A stretch of DNA of 64,000 bases from Dendrobium chrysotoxum (Eukaryota; Streptophyta; Magnoliopsida; Asparagales; Orchidaceae): the NCBI GenBank assembly GCA_019925795.1, contig CM034314.1, forward strand, positions 23,677,774 through 23,741,773, written 5' to 3'. A model generated the notes under the pieces. It was given only the letters and a program-made list of their open reading frames with translations, had not been told where the DNA came from and did not search any database. The position numbers were made by a program, and so were the translations under genes. How positions within the stretch are numbered: position 1 is the first letter of the stretch; each line of letters starts with the position of its first letter. Shown here piece by piece: positions 1 through 13,084 of the stretch.

Positions 1-2
1 GG

Positions 3-107
3 AGAGAGCTGGAAGTTGCTATAAGAAGGAGAAGGGAATTTGATGCCCTAGGTTCTTTTTTTGCTTTAAGTAGTGAGAGGAAGGTCATCGAGGCAGAAGA
101 ATCATGA
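3..107 (+). other. short open frame at the left edge, unidentified
   Basis: A frame is open from base 3 to a TGA at 105-107 (34 codons), rich in Arg and Glu. It enters from outside the window, so it could be the end of a gene or of a transposon ORF. I do not recognise the sequence and chance is a real alternative. Confidence 0.12.
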
Positions 108-2759
108 GGTGGACGAATAGCTTGATTTACATGATTGGAGAGGTATTCATGGATGGGGAGGTCGCAAGACCTACATGCATGTGAAGGAGGAATTGGAGGC
201 AACCTACTTGAGTGCAAAAACTCGTCGTGATCATAAGTGAAGAAAAGGGGGATCTGGTTCGCATGCGACAGACCTGGACCAGCTAGTCCAAGTTCAAATA
301 TTATAGTAGTTGTCTAGGGTTTTGATGGTGGAAGAGTTGTTTATGTAAGTATAAATCAATGGAGGATTTTGTTTATAGAAAACTTGGTAGGAATTCATGC
401 CTTTTGAATTATAACAGGAAGTATTTTATGAAAATTCAATCCATAGCATGTATTAAGTTCACTATTTTTAGGTTGCAAATGACTTATCAATAGAGGCAGA
501 TTTGTGTGTGTGTTTTGGGTGGGGGGGAGGGGTGGTGGTGGCATGTAGGATTAACCTTTATGGATAATATAGAATGTTTTGTATGATATTTTGGATTCAA
601 AAAACTCTGACAACAACCAAGAACATAAGGCATTAATTTTAGATTTAATATTTTAAGTTTTTAGAATAATAAATTCTATGCAAATTTTCTTAAACTTGTC
701 AATATTAGTCCCAAGCATGGATAAAAATAGTTGTGAATTTTTTTTTTAATTTATTTGGGTGTTGTAAAAACTTTATAGCTTCTCCACTATTTATCAATGT
801 AAATAATGTTCAAGATTCATGTTGGTGACATATATTTTGTCATCCATTTCAAAATGATGAGTTGTGTTGTACTGAATGTATTGTAGAGAAAAATTGTGAT
901 AATATGAGGGTGTTCTTCATGTATTGGAGATTTCATAAGAAGAGATAAGAGAAGATATATACTGGGGTAGGACCAATGAGTCTTAATTAGACCTATGCAT
1001 AATTCAATAACTATCATAATAGGTCAGTGTATACTTTGAGGTGAATTAATCCCCAAGATAAAGGGTTAATCATTGTAGCCAAGTGAGATGGCTACCTCTC
1101 TATATACAAAGCCTATGCATTAATAATAATTAAATAACCAAACCCTTAAAAGGAGTACAATGGACACAAAGGAGGTAATGGGCATAAGAGAAAAAGTCCA
1201 ATAAAAGGTAAAAATTACCTTTGTTAGGAGTTCGTGAATCCATCATCCTCGATTATGAAGTTTGAAATCACTTAGCGAAAAGGTATTCAACCCAACCCAG
1301 CCATGAGATGCTCTTTTAGTAACCTTAAACTATTTCATCCATAGTTTAGCAAGACTTAAAAAATCTTAGAGGTCCAAGGAATCTCATACATAAGGAAAGG
1401 GATTGGGTTAGCCTATTTATACACAACCACAACTACTCAATCAAACTTTTTTGTTTTGGGAAAACCCACGGAGGGGCCTACATGTTAATTAAATTAAAAA
1501 TCACAAGGTCCTTAAAAGAGACCTCAAGCTCACTACTACTCAAAAGAGCTACAAAAACTACTGAACCAAACTTATAATCATTTATGGGTTTGGGTCAAGA
1601 CTATCACTTAGCATACTAAGATAACATCTAGGCATATAGATTAAAATCATGCATACAATAATAGCTCTATCTATGAAATATGATATACATAAAATGTTAT
1701 ATATTCTTAAGTGAGGAAGACATATCTATACAAGTTTATTGTCTAGGTTATGCATGTGCACTAGTACTTATGGGTTTTGATAACATGTTCTATTATATAC
1801 CTTATCCAAGATATGTAGAAATAGCAATCTTAATTAATAAGTTAGCTAGAGAGAAAGCATAATTTGTAAGAATTTTTTTCCAATATTGATTTTTAGTTTA
1901 TTATTAATTTATTAAAGTTTGTAGAAAATATTTATCCTGAGAGAATACATAATGCATTCTATCTCAATGCACTAAATAAATAAAAAAGAGTCGAATTAAA
2001 GGACGATAAAGAAACTATGAGGGTAAATGAAATAGTTTCTATAATGGATATAAGAGAATAAGTAATAAGCTTGTGCAATTAAACAATATGTATATACTTG
2101 CTAGAGGGAACTAGAAAAACCAGTTGAGCTTTGCATATACATGCTAAAAAATTCTTAAATTAATATAATAAAAAAATTAAGGAATCATCATTAAATTCCC
2201 TCTGCGCTTGATCCTTTACACGTAATTTAGATGCATACTTATCCACCTCGTTCTAGGGTAGGTATGTCTATATCTAGATGGACACTTGAGTGGGAACCAT
2301 TACTTAAACCTTATTGTATATTCAAAGTTATTTTAGACAAAATAAAGTGGAGTAAAAATAAAAGGTACTAAGTTTAACCATCATAGTACAACACAAAATA
2401 TGAAAATATAAAATAAATATTACATCATAAATTATTATTTACCAGTAATGCCTTAGTTGGAATTTTAATATTTTGATGCTCAACCACTATAAAAAAATTA
2501 AAAGGAAAGTTTTACATTCGACACCTGCAAAGAAAAAATATATCTACCTATTAGAAAAAAGTATCCATTTAACATAATACTAAACAAGAACACCCAAGCT
2601 AGCACAAACAATCCATAAACAGTATGTCATATATCAAAAGGATCTTCTAATGAAATGTCCACCTAGCTAACTACTCCTTATTCTAAGGGGCTAAATGATT
2701 GTGATTTATCATAGCACCTAAGTGAGTACAAAAGCCTTGATGTTGTAAAGATCAAATCA
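108..2759. other. AT-rich DNA without recognisable genes
   Basis: No frame in this stretch looks protein-coding; the open frames are about 60 codons and of biased composition. I see a G-run near 517-530 and a TATA-like site (listed separately). The stretch is probably decayed transposon sequence, but I could not match it to another part of the window. Confidence 0.4.
1411..1421 (-). promoter_or_regulatory. TATA-box-like site on the minus strand
   Basis: The minus strand reads TATAAATAGGC, a form common in plant LTR promoters. No LTR boundaries, start codon or partner copy were found around it, so it may be the promoter of a decayed LTR or chance in AT-rich DNA. Confidence 0.2.
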
Positions 2760-4260
2760 TATGATTGTGATGGGTTAAGTACTTCACTCATTTGACTCGT
2801 TTGAGTTTAAATGGGGTAAATTTGGTCAATTGAATTAAATTGGTCCAATATTAGTGTCATTTAACCAATCTAAGATGCATTACAACTATAGAAAGTCTAT
2901 GATAGTCTTAGGATCCAACTGATTTGATTGACTTAAGATTTAGAAACAATTTGGTCAATTTGTCCCCTTTTAATGGTTTACTTGCATCAACTTCTATTTT
3001 AATGAACCAACTAGCCAACTGATGAGGCCAATTAAGATTTAATACCATTCATGGACCTAGGAATATCCAATGAAAGGCATGTGTTCTATTATCTAGGGTC
3101 TTTGAGCGTCATAAACCACCTTGGATTCATGATGTATAGCATAAGGACCTTTTTTAATTTTCTTTTTTAAGGGTTTAATAAATCTAATTTAAATCAACTT
3201 AAATATTGATCAATCATGTGTGAATTACTTAGGGATGTCCCACAAAAAGTTCAATTTGAACTAATTTAGCCAATTTGATTAAATAAGTCCAACATGTATA
3301 TATGGGTAAAATTTCTTTAAGGATATGGGTCACCTTGGGTGATGTAGTCTGATTGAGCTAATTGGGTCAAAACAATGGGAAATTAAGCTTAATTTGAATA
3401 TAATTAGATTATTATAGATGATTGATTCCATAAGTTTAATAAAATGAGATTAAATTGATCAAAACTAGTCAATTGCTTTTATATGGTCAATTGTGCTAAG
3501 TTAAATCAATTGGGATGAATTGACATAATTAGGGGACAATTGAGTTTTGATCATTTATAGAAAATTTATTGAAACCATTTGTGAGAATTGATTTTCATCC
3601 ATCTGATAAGGTAGGCTAATTTGGTTGATATGACCTATTTGGGTTAATTTTAGGTGAATGGGCTAATTGGCCAATTTATGCTTGGTCAAGAGCTGATTGA
3701 ACTCAATTCATCTATGATTAATTACTTAAGATGACTTCAAAGGATTGATTGAGCTTAATTTATGTACAATAGTCATATTGTCAAAATAGCCTTAGGGAGT
3801 CAACTTAAGTCAACTAGGTGAACCAATTAGCTTATCTAAGGGCTAATTAGGATCCAAGGCCTATAGTTGATATATTGGGGTTTTCCTAAGGCAATTGAAG
3901 AAATCAATATGAACAACTTGGCCGAACTTGATAGATTCATTATACATAGGCAAATGGGTCAATTTAGATTCAATTGGATTTCAAGGTATAATCAAGGTTT
4001 AGCAAAGGCTAATATACCTTATAGTGTTATTAATAACCTATTATGACCTACCCAATGTTTATATACAAGGACAAATCTTCAAATTAAAAGGGTTTAAATT
4101 AGTATTAACCTAATAGAATTTTGTTGTGGTAGACTAGGTTCAAAGGGTTCCATCTCATATAAAAGGTTATATAGTACAAGCCATCAATAGTTTAATGATT
4201 AAACTTTATAGAAAATGTTTGACTAGCTCATAGGGTAATTTGATCAAAATTTATCAAATA
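2760..4260. repeat. AT-rich repeat with many GGTCAATT / TTGAC-like words
   Basis: About 1.5 kb contains recurring words such as GGTCAATT, GTCAACT and TTGACTTA spaced tens of bases apart. The texture resembles the TTGAC-rich part of repeat X at 39.3-40.2 kb and 61.8-63.0 kb, so this may be a very old X-related copy. The similarity is by eye only. No coding frame is visible. Confidence 0.3.
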
Positions 4261-4659
4261 TTTTTATGGATACAAATGTAAGTTAGAGGATCTAACATTG
4301 AGAAAGGATCTCATAGTCAATTATGTTATATCTACAAGTAATTCAATATATGAGAAGAAGATTTTAATGCTCATCCCACTAGTTATGCTATAATGAGACC
4401 AATTAGGGCTTAGCATGGAGAAGATCTTATATTAGAGTTAACTAATATGAAATCTTTGATAATTGAAATTAAAGATTGATTAGTTAGATGTGCCTCCTAT
4501 AGTCAACACTACTTCCATTCAAATCCTATAATCATTTTAGCTTCTTTTGATATTCAACATATTTTAAGCCTAGGATAGATTGTTTCTAAAAAAGATACTA
4601 TTATATATCACTTAAACAGCATCATCATATTGAAATTTTTTTTAATATCTAAAGGAGGC

Positions 4660-5740
4660 GCGAATAAGACATGGCAATCTTAAGCTTGGGGTATGAATCA
4701 GCTTCGCGTTAGGCGAGAGGGAAAATACTGTAGGAGTTTTCGTTTGTGCTCACTTAGATTTCTTGTTTTCCTGATAGAAATCATTAGTTTGCTTTTGTGA
4801 TAAAGGGGTCATTAGTTATAATGGAGAAAAAGTGGGAGCTTTCATATTGTTTCTTCTGGATCGCTTCACAATGCAGGTTCTTATTCTGTATTTGTTTCTT
4901 TCATTTCCCATCATACATATTATTCTGAAACCTATGCTTCCTTTCTAGATTACCGTTAATTTGTGCTTTGTTGGAAGCTATAAGTTTTTCCTCAGGTATA
5001 GAATATGCTGTTCGCATTGAAGCTGCATGGTTTGAATAGAAACTGTGTGCTTCTTCGTGTTTATTTGACCAGAAACAGTGTGATTGCTTTATTGTGCTTC
5101 GATCTCCATAACCTAGTTTTTAATTTTTAATGGTTCATGGCAAGTTTAACACTGGATTTGGATCAATGTACTTATCATCTTCTTTAGTGCTTCTGACGCA
5201 ATTTCTCTTACAATGCTCTCACTAGTTTGATTGAAATTATCCGGATAAGAAGCGGCATAAGCAAAGCTCGAGTCCATTCAAGAAGAAGGTTCTGAAACGA
5301 AATTCTTTGCAATGATAAATATTACTTCATGTTTCGAAGTACTCAGCATAACCCCAAAATAGAAAAAATTATTATGTATTTCTGTTCTGTTTTAGAAATT
5401 TTTGCTCTGTAGCGTATTTCTTGTTCTTTAAATCAGTCAGTTATAGTTATAGTCAATAATGTAGCCTCTTGTATGTATAAATTCAGTGCTACATATCTAA
5501 TAAGAAGGATGGATGTTATGAGGGAATTTCTGCGATATGCACTGATCTGTATACTGAACTGAGTTCAGGTGGTGGGCCGACAGCGACCTTCTGGTGGCTG
5601 GATTGCAATTACAAGTCACTGTAATAGATTGAAGGCAAGATCATATGTTCTTGAAAATCAGATCTTCTTCGTGTAGAGAGGTCGGTCCGCCGTAGTCCTG
5701 CCAAACAGGAGTTCTGGCTGAGGTAATCTCACGCTAGGGA
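4660..5740 (+). other. higher-complexity segment, possibly a gene relic
   Basis: This kilobase differs from its surroundings: more balanced composition, T-rich runs of the kind seen in plant introns and UTRs, and no similarity to the other repeats here. Near 5,566 the sequence TTCAG precedes a frame open for about 35 codons to a TAG near 5,676, as expected for a short last exon. No protein family was recognised. It could equally be an unrelated transposon fragment. Confidence 0.18.
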
Positions 5741-5765
5741 CGTTCTCTCTCTAAAGAGCGGGCTC

Positions 5766-5908
5766 ACCGGACGTCATCCGGACTCCAATCAGGTCAAGGC
5801 ATGTGGATTTTTTTCTCTCTCTTATGCACAAGGTGTGTACAAGAGCGAGAAAAAGAAGTCTATGTGTCTTCACATGATTGGAGTCCAGATGAAAAGCTAC
5901 GTCCGGAC
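5766..5908. repeat. imperfect inverted repeat (foldback or hairpin element)
   Basis: The left arm (about 5,768-5,835) and right arm (about 5,836-5,905) are imperfect reverse complements. The best part is TCATCCGGACTCCAATCA on the left against TGATTGGAGTCCAGATGA on the right, flanked on both sides by a CCGGACG/CGTCCGG pair. The inner parts also pair: a CATGTGGATTTTTTTCTCTC-type arm faces its GAGAAAAAGAAG counterpart. Almost the whole 140 bp can fold into one hairpin with a small loop. No clear target-site duplication was found. Confidence 0.55.
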
Positions 5909-8369
5909 TCCGTAGGTAATAATCTCTCCCAAAACAGAGACAATCCAATCATTGCTTTAGCACTCCCCACTTTGATGTCAAACTTTATCTTCTGAGCCCC
6001 ATTTTAGCATAAGAACAAAGCAATCAAATAGAGCAGTCAATGCCTCTTTTGAAGTTTTACACTAGAGGCTGCATGATGATTGATAAATACCATTCTTAAT
6101 CTTAATTAGAATGTTTATGTTCATTGATCGGTTCATGGAGCATTTTCTTTTGACGGCTTTGTATCTTAATGGACAATGCAACCTCCTTATCTTTATTTGG
6201 TTTAAGGTTATCTAGATAGCGTTGTTGTTTGAATAAAGGACGATTTTACTCTTCATTTTGCTCCTCATGTTCCCATTATTTAGAATTGCTGCTATCTCTA
6301 TATGTCTAGTGGCTTATATTTTTATAGATAACATGAAATTTGAGATGTTAGTAAACCAAATTGCTTTCGGACTTTATGGTTCTTTGGCTTATTATTTTCT
6401 TTGATGCAATGTTATATTATGTTTCTAGTATTGTAAAAGATTTTTGGTTTGATATTTTCTCTCATATTTAGGGGCTGCAAATATTTAGAATTTAGGAGTA
6501 CTCTAAATGCAGCGTATTTAAAATTCATTAGATTCTTTTTTTATTTTTGGTTGAAACTAATAAAAATGAAAATTAGTTGCGGGGAAGAGGCTCGAGTTTG
6601 CCGGAGAGGGAGGAGGCATCGGTGCAATGTGTAGCTAAGGCTTCGTATAAGCTTCACTAGAGCACGTATGGGTGACGTCGAATACTTCACATAAGCACCA
6701 CCAGGTTTGAGGTGGGTACTGGGTGGAGGCTTCGCATGAGGTCACATACGGGGGCTTCGTGCAAATGTGCGATGTACTGGAATATGCCCAAATTAGGCAA
6801 GTTTCAAATGCACTAAAAGTGAACTGCGTAAGTTCCAAACCTTTCAATAAATTACTTTGGATATGTTTTACTCTCAACCAAACACTCAAAAATTCAAAAC
6901 CCTAGCATTTGAAATGCAATACACTCAAAACTCCTTCAACTTAACAGCCTCTAAGATAATTTAAATAACATTAGAAAGCAAGATTGACACAATCAAAATA
7001 GCCACCGAATTGGATGATATCTAGATTATCTCATATTTGATGAACAAAGAAAGAATAAAAGGAAATATATAACTACTATTGATTATCCTTGATAATTGCA
7101 CTATTTAGGATGACCAGTGCACTACAGTTGATAGTTTACATTGTTAATTGAATAGCATTGCTATCTGTATCACAAACATACCTAAATAACATTGAACCTG
7201 ATACGAGACATACTTTTTCATTAGGACATCATTAACCTGATATTATGCTCTTTAGTGGATCAGAGAGGAGATTTATAGAAGATATTCAGTTATTTATCAT
7301 ACTATCACTTTTAATCGAACGGCCAAGGTAAGGGCTAAGGTGAAAGGTAAAAGAAAAATGAAACTACAAATGAGAACTGGCTTCTTTTTGTTGATACTAC
7401 ATAACTTATTCCTGTATTTAGACATTTATTTAGCTTCAATTCACAGATCTGAGTTGTATTTTACTATTTTTTCCATTTTATGCAAACATGTACTTCCCAC
7501 AAAAAAAAAGAGGATATATAAGTCAAGAACTATTTTTCCTAACCTTCATGCACTTGTGAGGCTGTTCAATGACTCCAAATATGAAGAAACTCATGAATTT
7601 GTAAAAGAAATGAGAGACTCCACCAAAATCAGGGAATTTTTTAGATTGTCTGATAGACTGGCCCAGCCTTGACTGGCAACAGTCTACCAAAGGCAAAACA
7701 AGGGTTCTACCCCCAGTAATGCCACCTCCTTTGGGGGTGAGGCCCAATAGCAATTTAAGGAGTAATTAATTAAGAATGATTTGGAGAGAAAATTCAAATT
7801 AGAAGGGTTGTTTGGGTATTTTACTCAATTAATTGTATGCTTATGTAGGATTTGGTGGCTAGGGTTACTTAATTTGAAAAATAATTTAGCACGATGGCAA
7901 AGAAGGTGGTGTAATGGTACTAGAGGTGGCACGATGGAACTGGAGGTGGCGTTGCATCACTGTGGGCTCTCTGAGGAAGCATTGTGGTGAGCGCCGTGGG
8001 GCACCATGATGCTAAGCTAAATTTTAATATTTTAAAAAATCCAAATCCACTATTTCATTCCATTTGTTTCATTTAAGCAAAAATTTCGAGAGAGATAGGA
8101 TATGGATTATAGTGAGAGAAGGTTGTATGTAGGCTACTTTGGGTCATTTTCTACTAACGACTTAGTTCCGAAAGTTGCTCAGATTGAAGTAGGTGATATT
8201 TTGTCTATCTTAGCTTTTAAAAATTCAAAAACTTTTAGAATTTTCTGATTTATATTATATTTTATTGTTAATAAAAGAGGATAACTTGTTATTTGCAAAA
8301 ATTTCACTGTGTAACATTCAATATGTTATAACGATAATAATTTTAGATATTTAGGTATTTTTTGAAAAT
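5909..8369. other. no recognisable gene
   Basis: Open frames of 60-110 codons occur (for example 7,340-7,672) but show no domain or motif. A GC-richer patch at 6,570-6,790 repeats GGCTTCG-type words and may be a decayed minisatellite. The 7,680-8,030 stretch has short GGTGGC/GATGG repeats. Part of it may belong to the LTR-like repeat that follows. Confidence 0.35.
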
Positions 8370-9310
8370 TGTTCATAGGGGATTTTGGAAATTTTGCTTT
8401 TTTAAATGATTAGAAAATGATCCTGACTCTAAAAAATAATATTGTAGTATAATTAAAGTCTTTAAATAGTATTATGAATAATCTCTGATAAATTGGTTAC
8501 AATCTGAAATAGTGAATTTCTGCACAGTAGTATATTCTATTATTTACTATTATAGTATTTTGTGAAATTCTGAAATGAGTTCATTTGTATTTTAATTGTT
8601 GTAATAGAATGAATTATGAGGTTATCTGATTGAATTATGTGATTCTGAGGAGTTTTGGTGTGGATGGAGGAAGTTTAATTCTCATGTAAATGCATGTTTT
8701 GGTGTAAAATGCATATTCTGGTGCCTACGAGCATGTTATGATACTTACAGGCATAATCTGGTGCTATATACACATTCAGTTTTATGAATTCTCTAAAATT
8801 TATCTGTTGAGAATTATAAAGGCTAGAATTTTATGAATTCTGTTTGTTTGGAGGCATAAGGGTAAGAATTATCTGATTCTCTCTAATATAAAGTAATTGC
8901 TTATTTATTTTCTAGTACAGTTATTTAAAATCCTAATAACTATAAATACTATTTTCATCAGCACAGTGATTTATTATATTATTTTTAGTACTCATTTAAA
9001 TGCTTCATTCGAAAAATTAGATTGGTAAATATGGCTTGCTAAGCTGTATTAGCTCATAATTTTTTCGCCTTCTATTTTCAGGGTCTAAGAGGGGGAAAGA
9101 GCTAGTTGAGTAGTAGTGTCAAGATCTGATCTGAGTCTGTAGAAGTATCACTTTTTTATTTTATTTTGTGTAATCATGACTAGTTAATTATATTGTTCTA
9201 TTTAGTAGCCCAGTATGTAGCCATGTATTGTAGTTGCATATTCATTTTGATGATGAAATGAAAAAGAGAATTTTGTGGATGAGTTTATTTCCAGTATACT
9301 GGATGTTGTT
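8370..9310 (+). repeat. dispersed repeat 'Y', plus-strand copy (LTR-like)
   Basis: This segment matches the reverse complement of 43,230-44,090 over nearly its whole length. Shared landmarks are TCTGATAAATTGGTTAC-like text near 8,485, a run of GGTGCCTACGAGCATG-type units at 8,700-8,790, and the GATCTGATCTGAGTCTG block near 9,125. The units near 8,700 form a short degenerate minisatellite of about 28-30 bp. No ORF is present, as in a solo LTR, but no TG/CA ends or duplication could be fixed. Confidence 0.55.
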
Positions 9311-9881
9311 AATAGCTTTGTGATTATTGTTGTTTTAAAGTTTAAATTTGGATAAAAATTATAAAATGTTCAAAAGTTAGATCTTGAGGTTCGTCTAATA
9401 CAAACCAACACAGTAGGACTGGTTCAGTCTGTGGGTGTTATTACCAAACCTCTTCATGTAAGGGTCAACCACCAAGCCTCATCTCCTTAGATAAAACTCC
9501 AATTTTTTGCAAACAGAACAATGCCTCTTTTTATTCTTCACTCCACAAGATTTATAGATGTTTAATAATGCTTTAAATTGATATAAAATCAAATTGTGGG
9601 AAAAGTTTGAGCTAGCCTACTTGAAGAGATGCAAAGGGGTAGTACACAGCTTTTGGAAATGGGTATCCACCCGTTTAAAAAAGAAAGTATGCTAAAATTA
9701 CTTGAAATTGATGTTTTTAAAATTTTTCAACCACCAACTACATTTATGTTCGAGCTAACATTCTCTAATTGTGATATCCAATATTTCAAAATCCAAAATT
9801 CAAATGTTCAAATGTTTAATTAATTAAATTTTACATTTTCAAAAATTTGAATTTCACATTTTCATATTACAACTACAACCT

Positions 9882-9916
<35 letters not shown>

Positions 9917-10379
9917 TTTTACACCAATAAACACACATAAATTAGAAACACTACATAAGACACATGCATAAAAATATAAAACTCTACTTAAAAGCTTTCA
10001 TTTTTCTTGTTGTCCCAAGTCCTTGAATCTTCTTTGTGGATGTGGTATCTTGTGCCACATCAATTATCCAGGACCTCAAAGAACTCTTCTCCAAAGAGTT
10101 ATATAGATGTGTCCAATTAAAACTTCAATGGTGGTAGAGTACATAAGTAGCATGGGGAACTTGTAGAAGAGGTCCTTTTCATCCTAGAAATGGATTAACT
10201 CAAAAGCATTTGGAACACTTTTGTGGAATAATTATAGAAGCATATAGACCACATGATGATATCCTAAAACAATTAAAGGTAGGTGAAAGTCCACTAGATA
10301 TAATTGAAAAAGATGGAGAGTTTATGGTGATTGCAACTATTTCAATTTGAATAGGCGATTCAACCTAAGTTATTGAAGA
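9311..10379. other. no recognisable gene; contains an (AT)n run
   Basis: Nothing protein-like was found. The only clear structure is an AT dinucleotide run at 9,885-9,913 and a small GATGTGG/CCACATC inverted repeat near 10,040. Confidence 0.35.
9885..9913. repeat. (AT)n microsatellite
   Basis: About 14 uninterrupted AT dinucleotides. Confidence 0.95.
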
Positions 10380-11290
10380 TTTATTTCTTTCGATTTAAAA
10401 TTTATCTCATTTTCATTTTGCTCAAAAGCATTCCAATGAATAACTACCTTTGTGGAAAGAGATTGTTAGTGATAATTTCTAGCTAAAATAAGACAAAGGA
10501 TGTGAATGCTATGATAAGATCACATCAATCACAATACTCGAAGCATCGATTCCAATTGAATAAGAACAAGAACGGTCTCTTAAGTGTTAATACTGGTAAC
10601 GATGTCATCACCCTTCTAATTGTGTAAAAGCAACATGTTCCTTTTTGAACAAAAAAAATTTATCTTTTTCCTACGGAATTATTAGTGGAGCAACAATCAT
10701 CGCATAATTTTGAATAAACTTTTGATAATATCCAGTAAAATCCAAGAAGCTTATTGGCTACTTCATATATTTTGATGATTAACATGATTGAAATTCCTCA
10801 AGTTTAACTACATTGTTTGCTACTCTTTGAGTCAAAATGGTATGTTTCAGATATCCAATTTGTTCTTGAGAAATGAGCACTTTGTTAGCTTAACAAACAG
10901 TCCCTGTCTGAAGTGATTGTAGTGCTAAATGGATACGACTAACATTTTAAATTTGCTGTATTAGGCTTGATTTAAGGCCTGATTATCCATGTAAAACTGC
11001 CCTGTACCATCCTTTTTTGATTTCATTTGGAACAACTTTTTTACGGCTTTGTAAAGCAACTTTTAGTACAAAAATTTTAAGTTCAAAAAATTATTATATT
11101 ATTAAAGCTGCTTTATAAAACAGTAAGAAAGTTGTTCCAAACGAAACCTTTCTAACCGCTAGAACTAGAGATATAAATGAACTCTTACTATCCTGATTAA
11201 TACCTGATTCCAATATTTCTTTGACCATTTTCTTAATTTAACTTTTCTAAAGATAAGGATAACGGTATGGCCATGCATTAATAGGCTTTA
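10380..11290 (-). pseudogene. pol: Ty3/gypsy reverse transcriptase-RNase H remnant
   Basis: Read on the minus strand, fragments in several frames follow the order of a Ty3/gypsy pol. First comes PYRYP with a following KEILESGI-like segment (11,290-11,160), where the palm begins. Then KKDGT (about 11,010), and LFVKLTKCSF with a later TGYYQKFIQNYA-like segment (10,890-10,690). Then MTSLPVLTL at the RT/RNase H join (about 10,590). Stops and frameshifts are frequent, so it is dead. A MITE at 11,019-11,148 splits it between the PYRYP and KKDG parts. The gag remnant just upstream on the same strand is probably the same insertion, with the rest of gag and protease deleted. The gypsy lineage was not resolved. 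Confidence 0.7.
11019..11148. mobile_element. MITE inside the Ty3/gypsy remnant
   Basis: Terminal inverted repeats are visible: TTTCATTTGGAACAACTTT on the left and, as reverse complement, TTTCGTTTGGAACAACTTT on the right. The inner part is AT-rich and non-coding. It interrupts the pol remnant between two parts that are adjacent in gypsy RT, which confirms an insertion. Flanking CCTTT-containing bases may be remains of the target duplication, but the length is unclear. The TIRs suggest an hAT-like family. Confidence 0.75.
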
Positions 11291-11399
11291 CACCCAGTAC
11301 TAACTAAATGCCACGATCTATCGCTCTTGAAGATGGCAAATCACAGGGCGGTTGAATGGCAATGCCTGCAACCAATCTTGTAATGGTCATTGTTCAGGT

Positions 11400-12159
11400 A
11401 CTTCCAACTAAAGCTACGAAGCTATTAGATCTGCGAAGAACAATCTTTTAAATTGTTGTAATTGAACACGAAGATAAGATGCAGCATGATCGCCACAAAA
11501 TTTGATAATATTGCCGATCCTCTGTTGCATTGTTGAAATGCCCTTTGCGACTACTGTTCGAGGCTGACGGCTCACCCATGGTGTGGTAATATACATAAGC
11601 TAGTCTGTCCATCAACATGGCAAGTAGAAATGCTTGTAATAGTGATTTGGGTTGCAAAGCTCACACCTCTTGATGAATATCCGAACGCAATCCTAATTCA
11701 AATTTCGAATGGATAATTTTCCACAGCGATTATAAAATTCTCCAACCGTTAACGTTTGTTGTAATTTAGCCAGCTCTCCTTGCAAATCACAATATAAAGA
11801 TGGTCCAAAGTGTTGAAGTACACTTCCTTTTAATGCCTTACATGAAGTTAATTGTTTGTTAAGATGCCATTTGGTACCAAAACATTGCCAGTTCGTCCAG
11901 TTCATATATATATACTGAGGAAATAATGAGCCTTTGCTCTTCACAAGATAATAAGAAAATACTGTAGATTTGAAACTATGCTCACAGCACGAACTGATGA
12001 GACCAACCTATCCTCTATATTTATGTGTACTGTCTGACAGCCTCTTGGATACCTACCTCATTTAAGAGCATAGACATTGATCCCACTCACTCTTCTGCTC
12101 TACCAATCCTCTCTACAGTCTTTAATACTCTTCGTAACTGTCCTTATTTTGTCTGCCAT
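11400..12159 (-). pseudogene. gag: Ty3/gypsy gag remnant
   Basis: The minus-strand frame 11,944-11,693 contains a typical gypsy gag segment: FGPSLYCDLQGELAKLQQT, with a tail resembling the usual EYxxxFExL region. A second frame (11,657-11,448) carries QPKSLLQAFLLAM, matching the conserved QPxSLxQAFxLA stretch further along the same protein. A frameshift lies between them. A plausible start is the ATG at 12,159-12,157 (MADKIRT). The nucleic-acid-binding end of gag is missing before the RT remnant. It is non-functional. Confidence 0.65.
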
Positions 12160-13084
12160 GATCCGTGGAAAGCTCGCTGCTGTTGGAGAATTTTTGCTGC
12201 AACGATTGAACGATGCTTAGCTGGCGCTGGACGATGCTCATTGACAGTCAATAACAGCACCAAGGTTGAGAATCTTGACCTTAATCTGAGCTTTCGAGCA
12301 GCTCAAAACTATCAATTCTCCTTTCGGCAGGAAACCAAAGAGAGAACAATAAAAAAAAGGATAAAAAAAACAGAGGAAGAGGGAACTGAAGAGTAAATTA
12401 TCCTGCCTGCACTGCTTCAGCCCTGGAGTTTTATTTGCACTTATCAAAATCAGTTACACAGTAGTTAGCTAGTTACACATTCAATTATTCAGTTTCAACC
12501 CCATACTAACCAATACAATTAGTTTGCATAAGTAATTTATCACTAAATGCCATTATAATATCAATTAGTTTTCATAATGTGAAAGGGCTCATGACCTATT
12601 GATTAAGAGAGCTGATTGTATTTTTAATATTATAAATTCTGAGTCAAATACTCTATGATTTATTGCTCCTCATTCAAAAAATAGAAAGAAAAATCTCCTC
12701 ACCAGCTTTAGTAATCGCAACTTTCAGTGCTGCTATTTATATCTGAAATTTATTTAATGTTCAACAATAATCTCTCATCCATTTAGGAACTCTTCTCACG
12801 CTTGTTCTTTATTGGTGGATGAACAAGGCAGGTTAATAATAGAAGAGGCTCACCTTCTTGCCAAGAAGGATTTTATATTCAGCTGAAATGATCATAAGGC
12901 TGGAGAGACGATTTGAGGAGATGGCAGGGTTGTAGGTTAAAAAGCTCATTTTCAAAGTTATATGTTCTACGCCATCCTTTCTTGCTAGTAATTAAGAGGA
13001 TATACTGCAGTTTAGGATCAGCTTAGTATGGTTGCAACGTTTTATAACGTTGACTTTGAAGTTGTTATGGAAAAAGTAACTTAG
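12160..13084. other. probable leader of the gypsy remnant, otherwise nothing clear
   Basis: This lies upstream of the gag remnant (minus strand) and should hold its leader and possibly part of its 5' LTR. I could not place LTR ends or a primer site. Open frames at 12,025-12,447 show no domain. Confidence 0.3.

Noticed and set aside
2760..4260. A third full copy of repeat X
   Set aside because: Only the TTGAC/GTCAA-rich texture is similar; none of the ordered landmarks of X could be found.
7340..7672. 110-codon plus-strand ORF
   Set aside because: No domain, no neighbouring gene signals and an overlapping antisense ORF; composition is that of AT-rich non-coding DNA.
12025..12396. 123-codon plus-strand ORF
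   Set aside because: It overlaps, antisense, the leader and start of the Ty3/gypsy gag remnant and has no recognisable domain.
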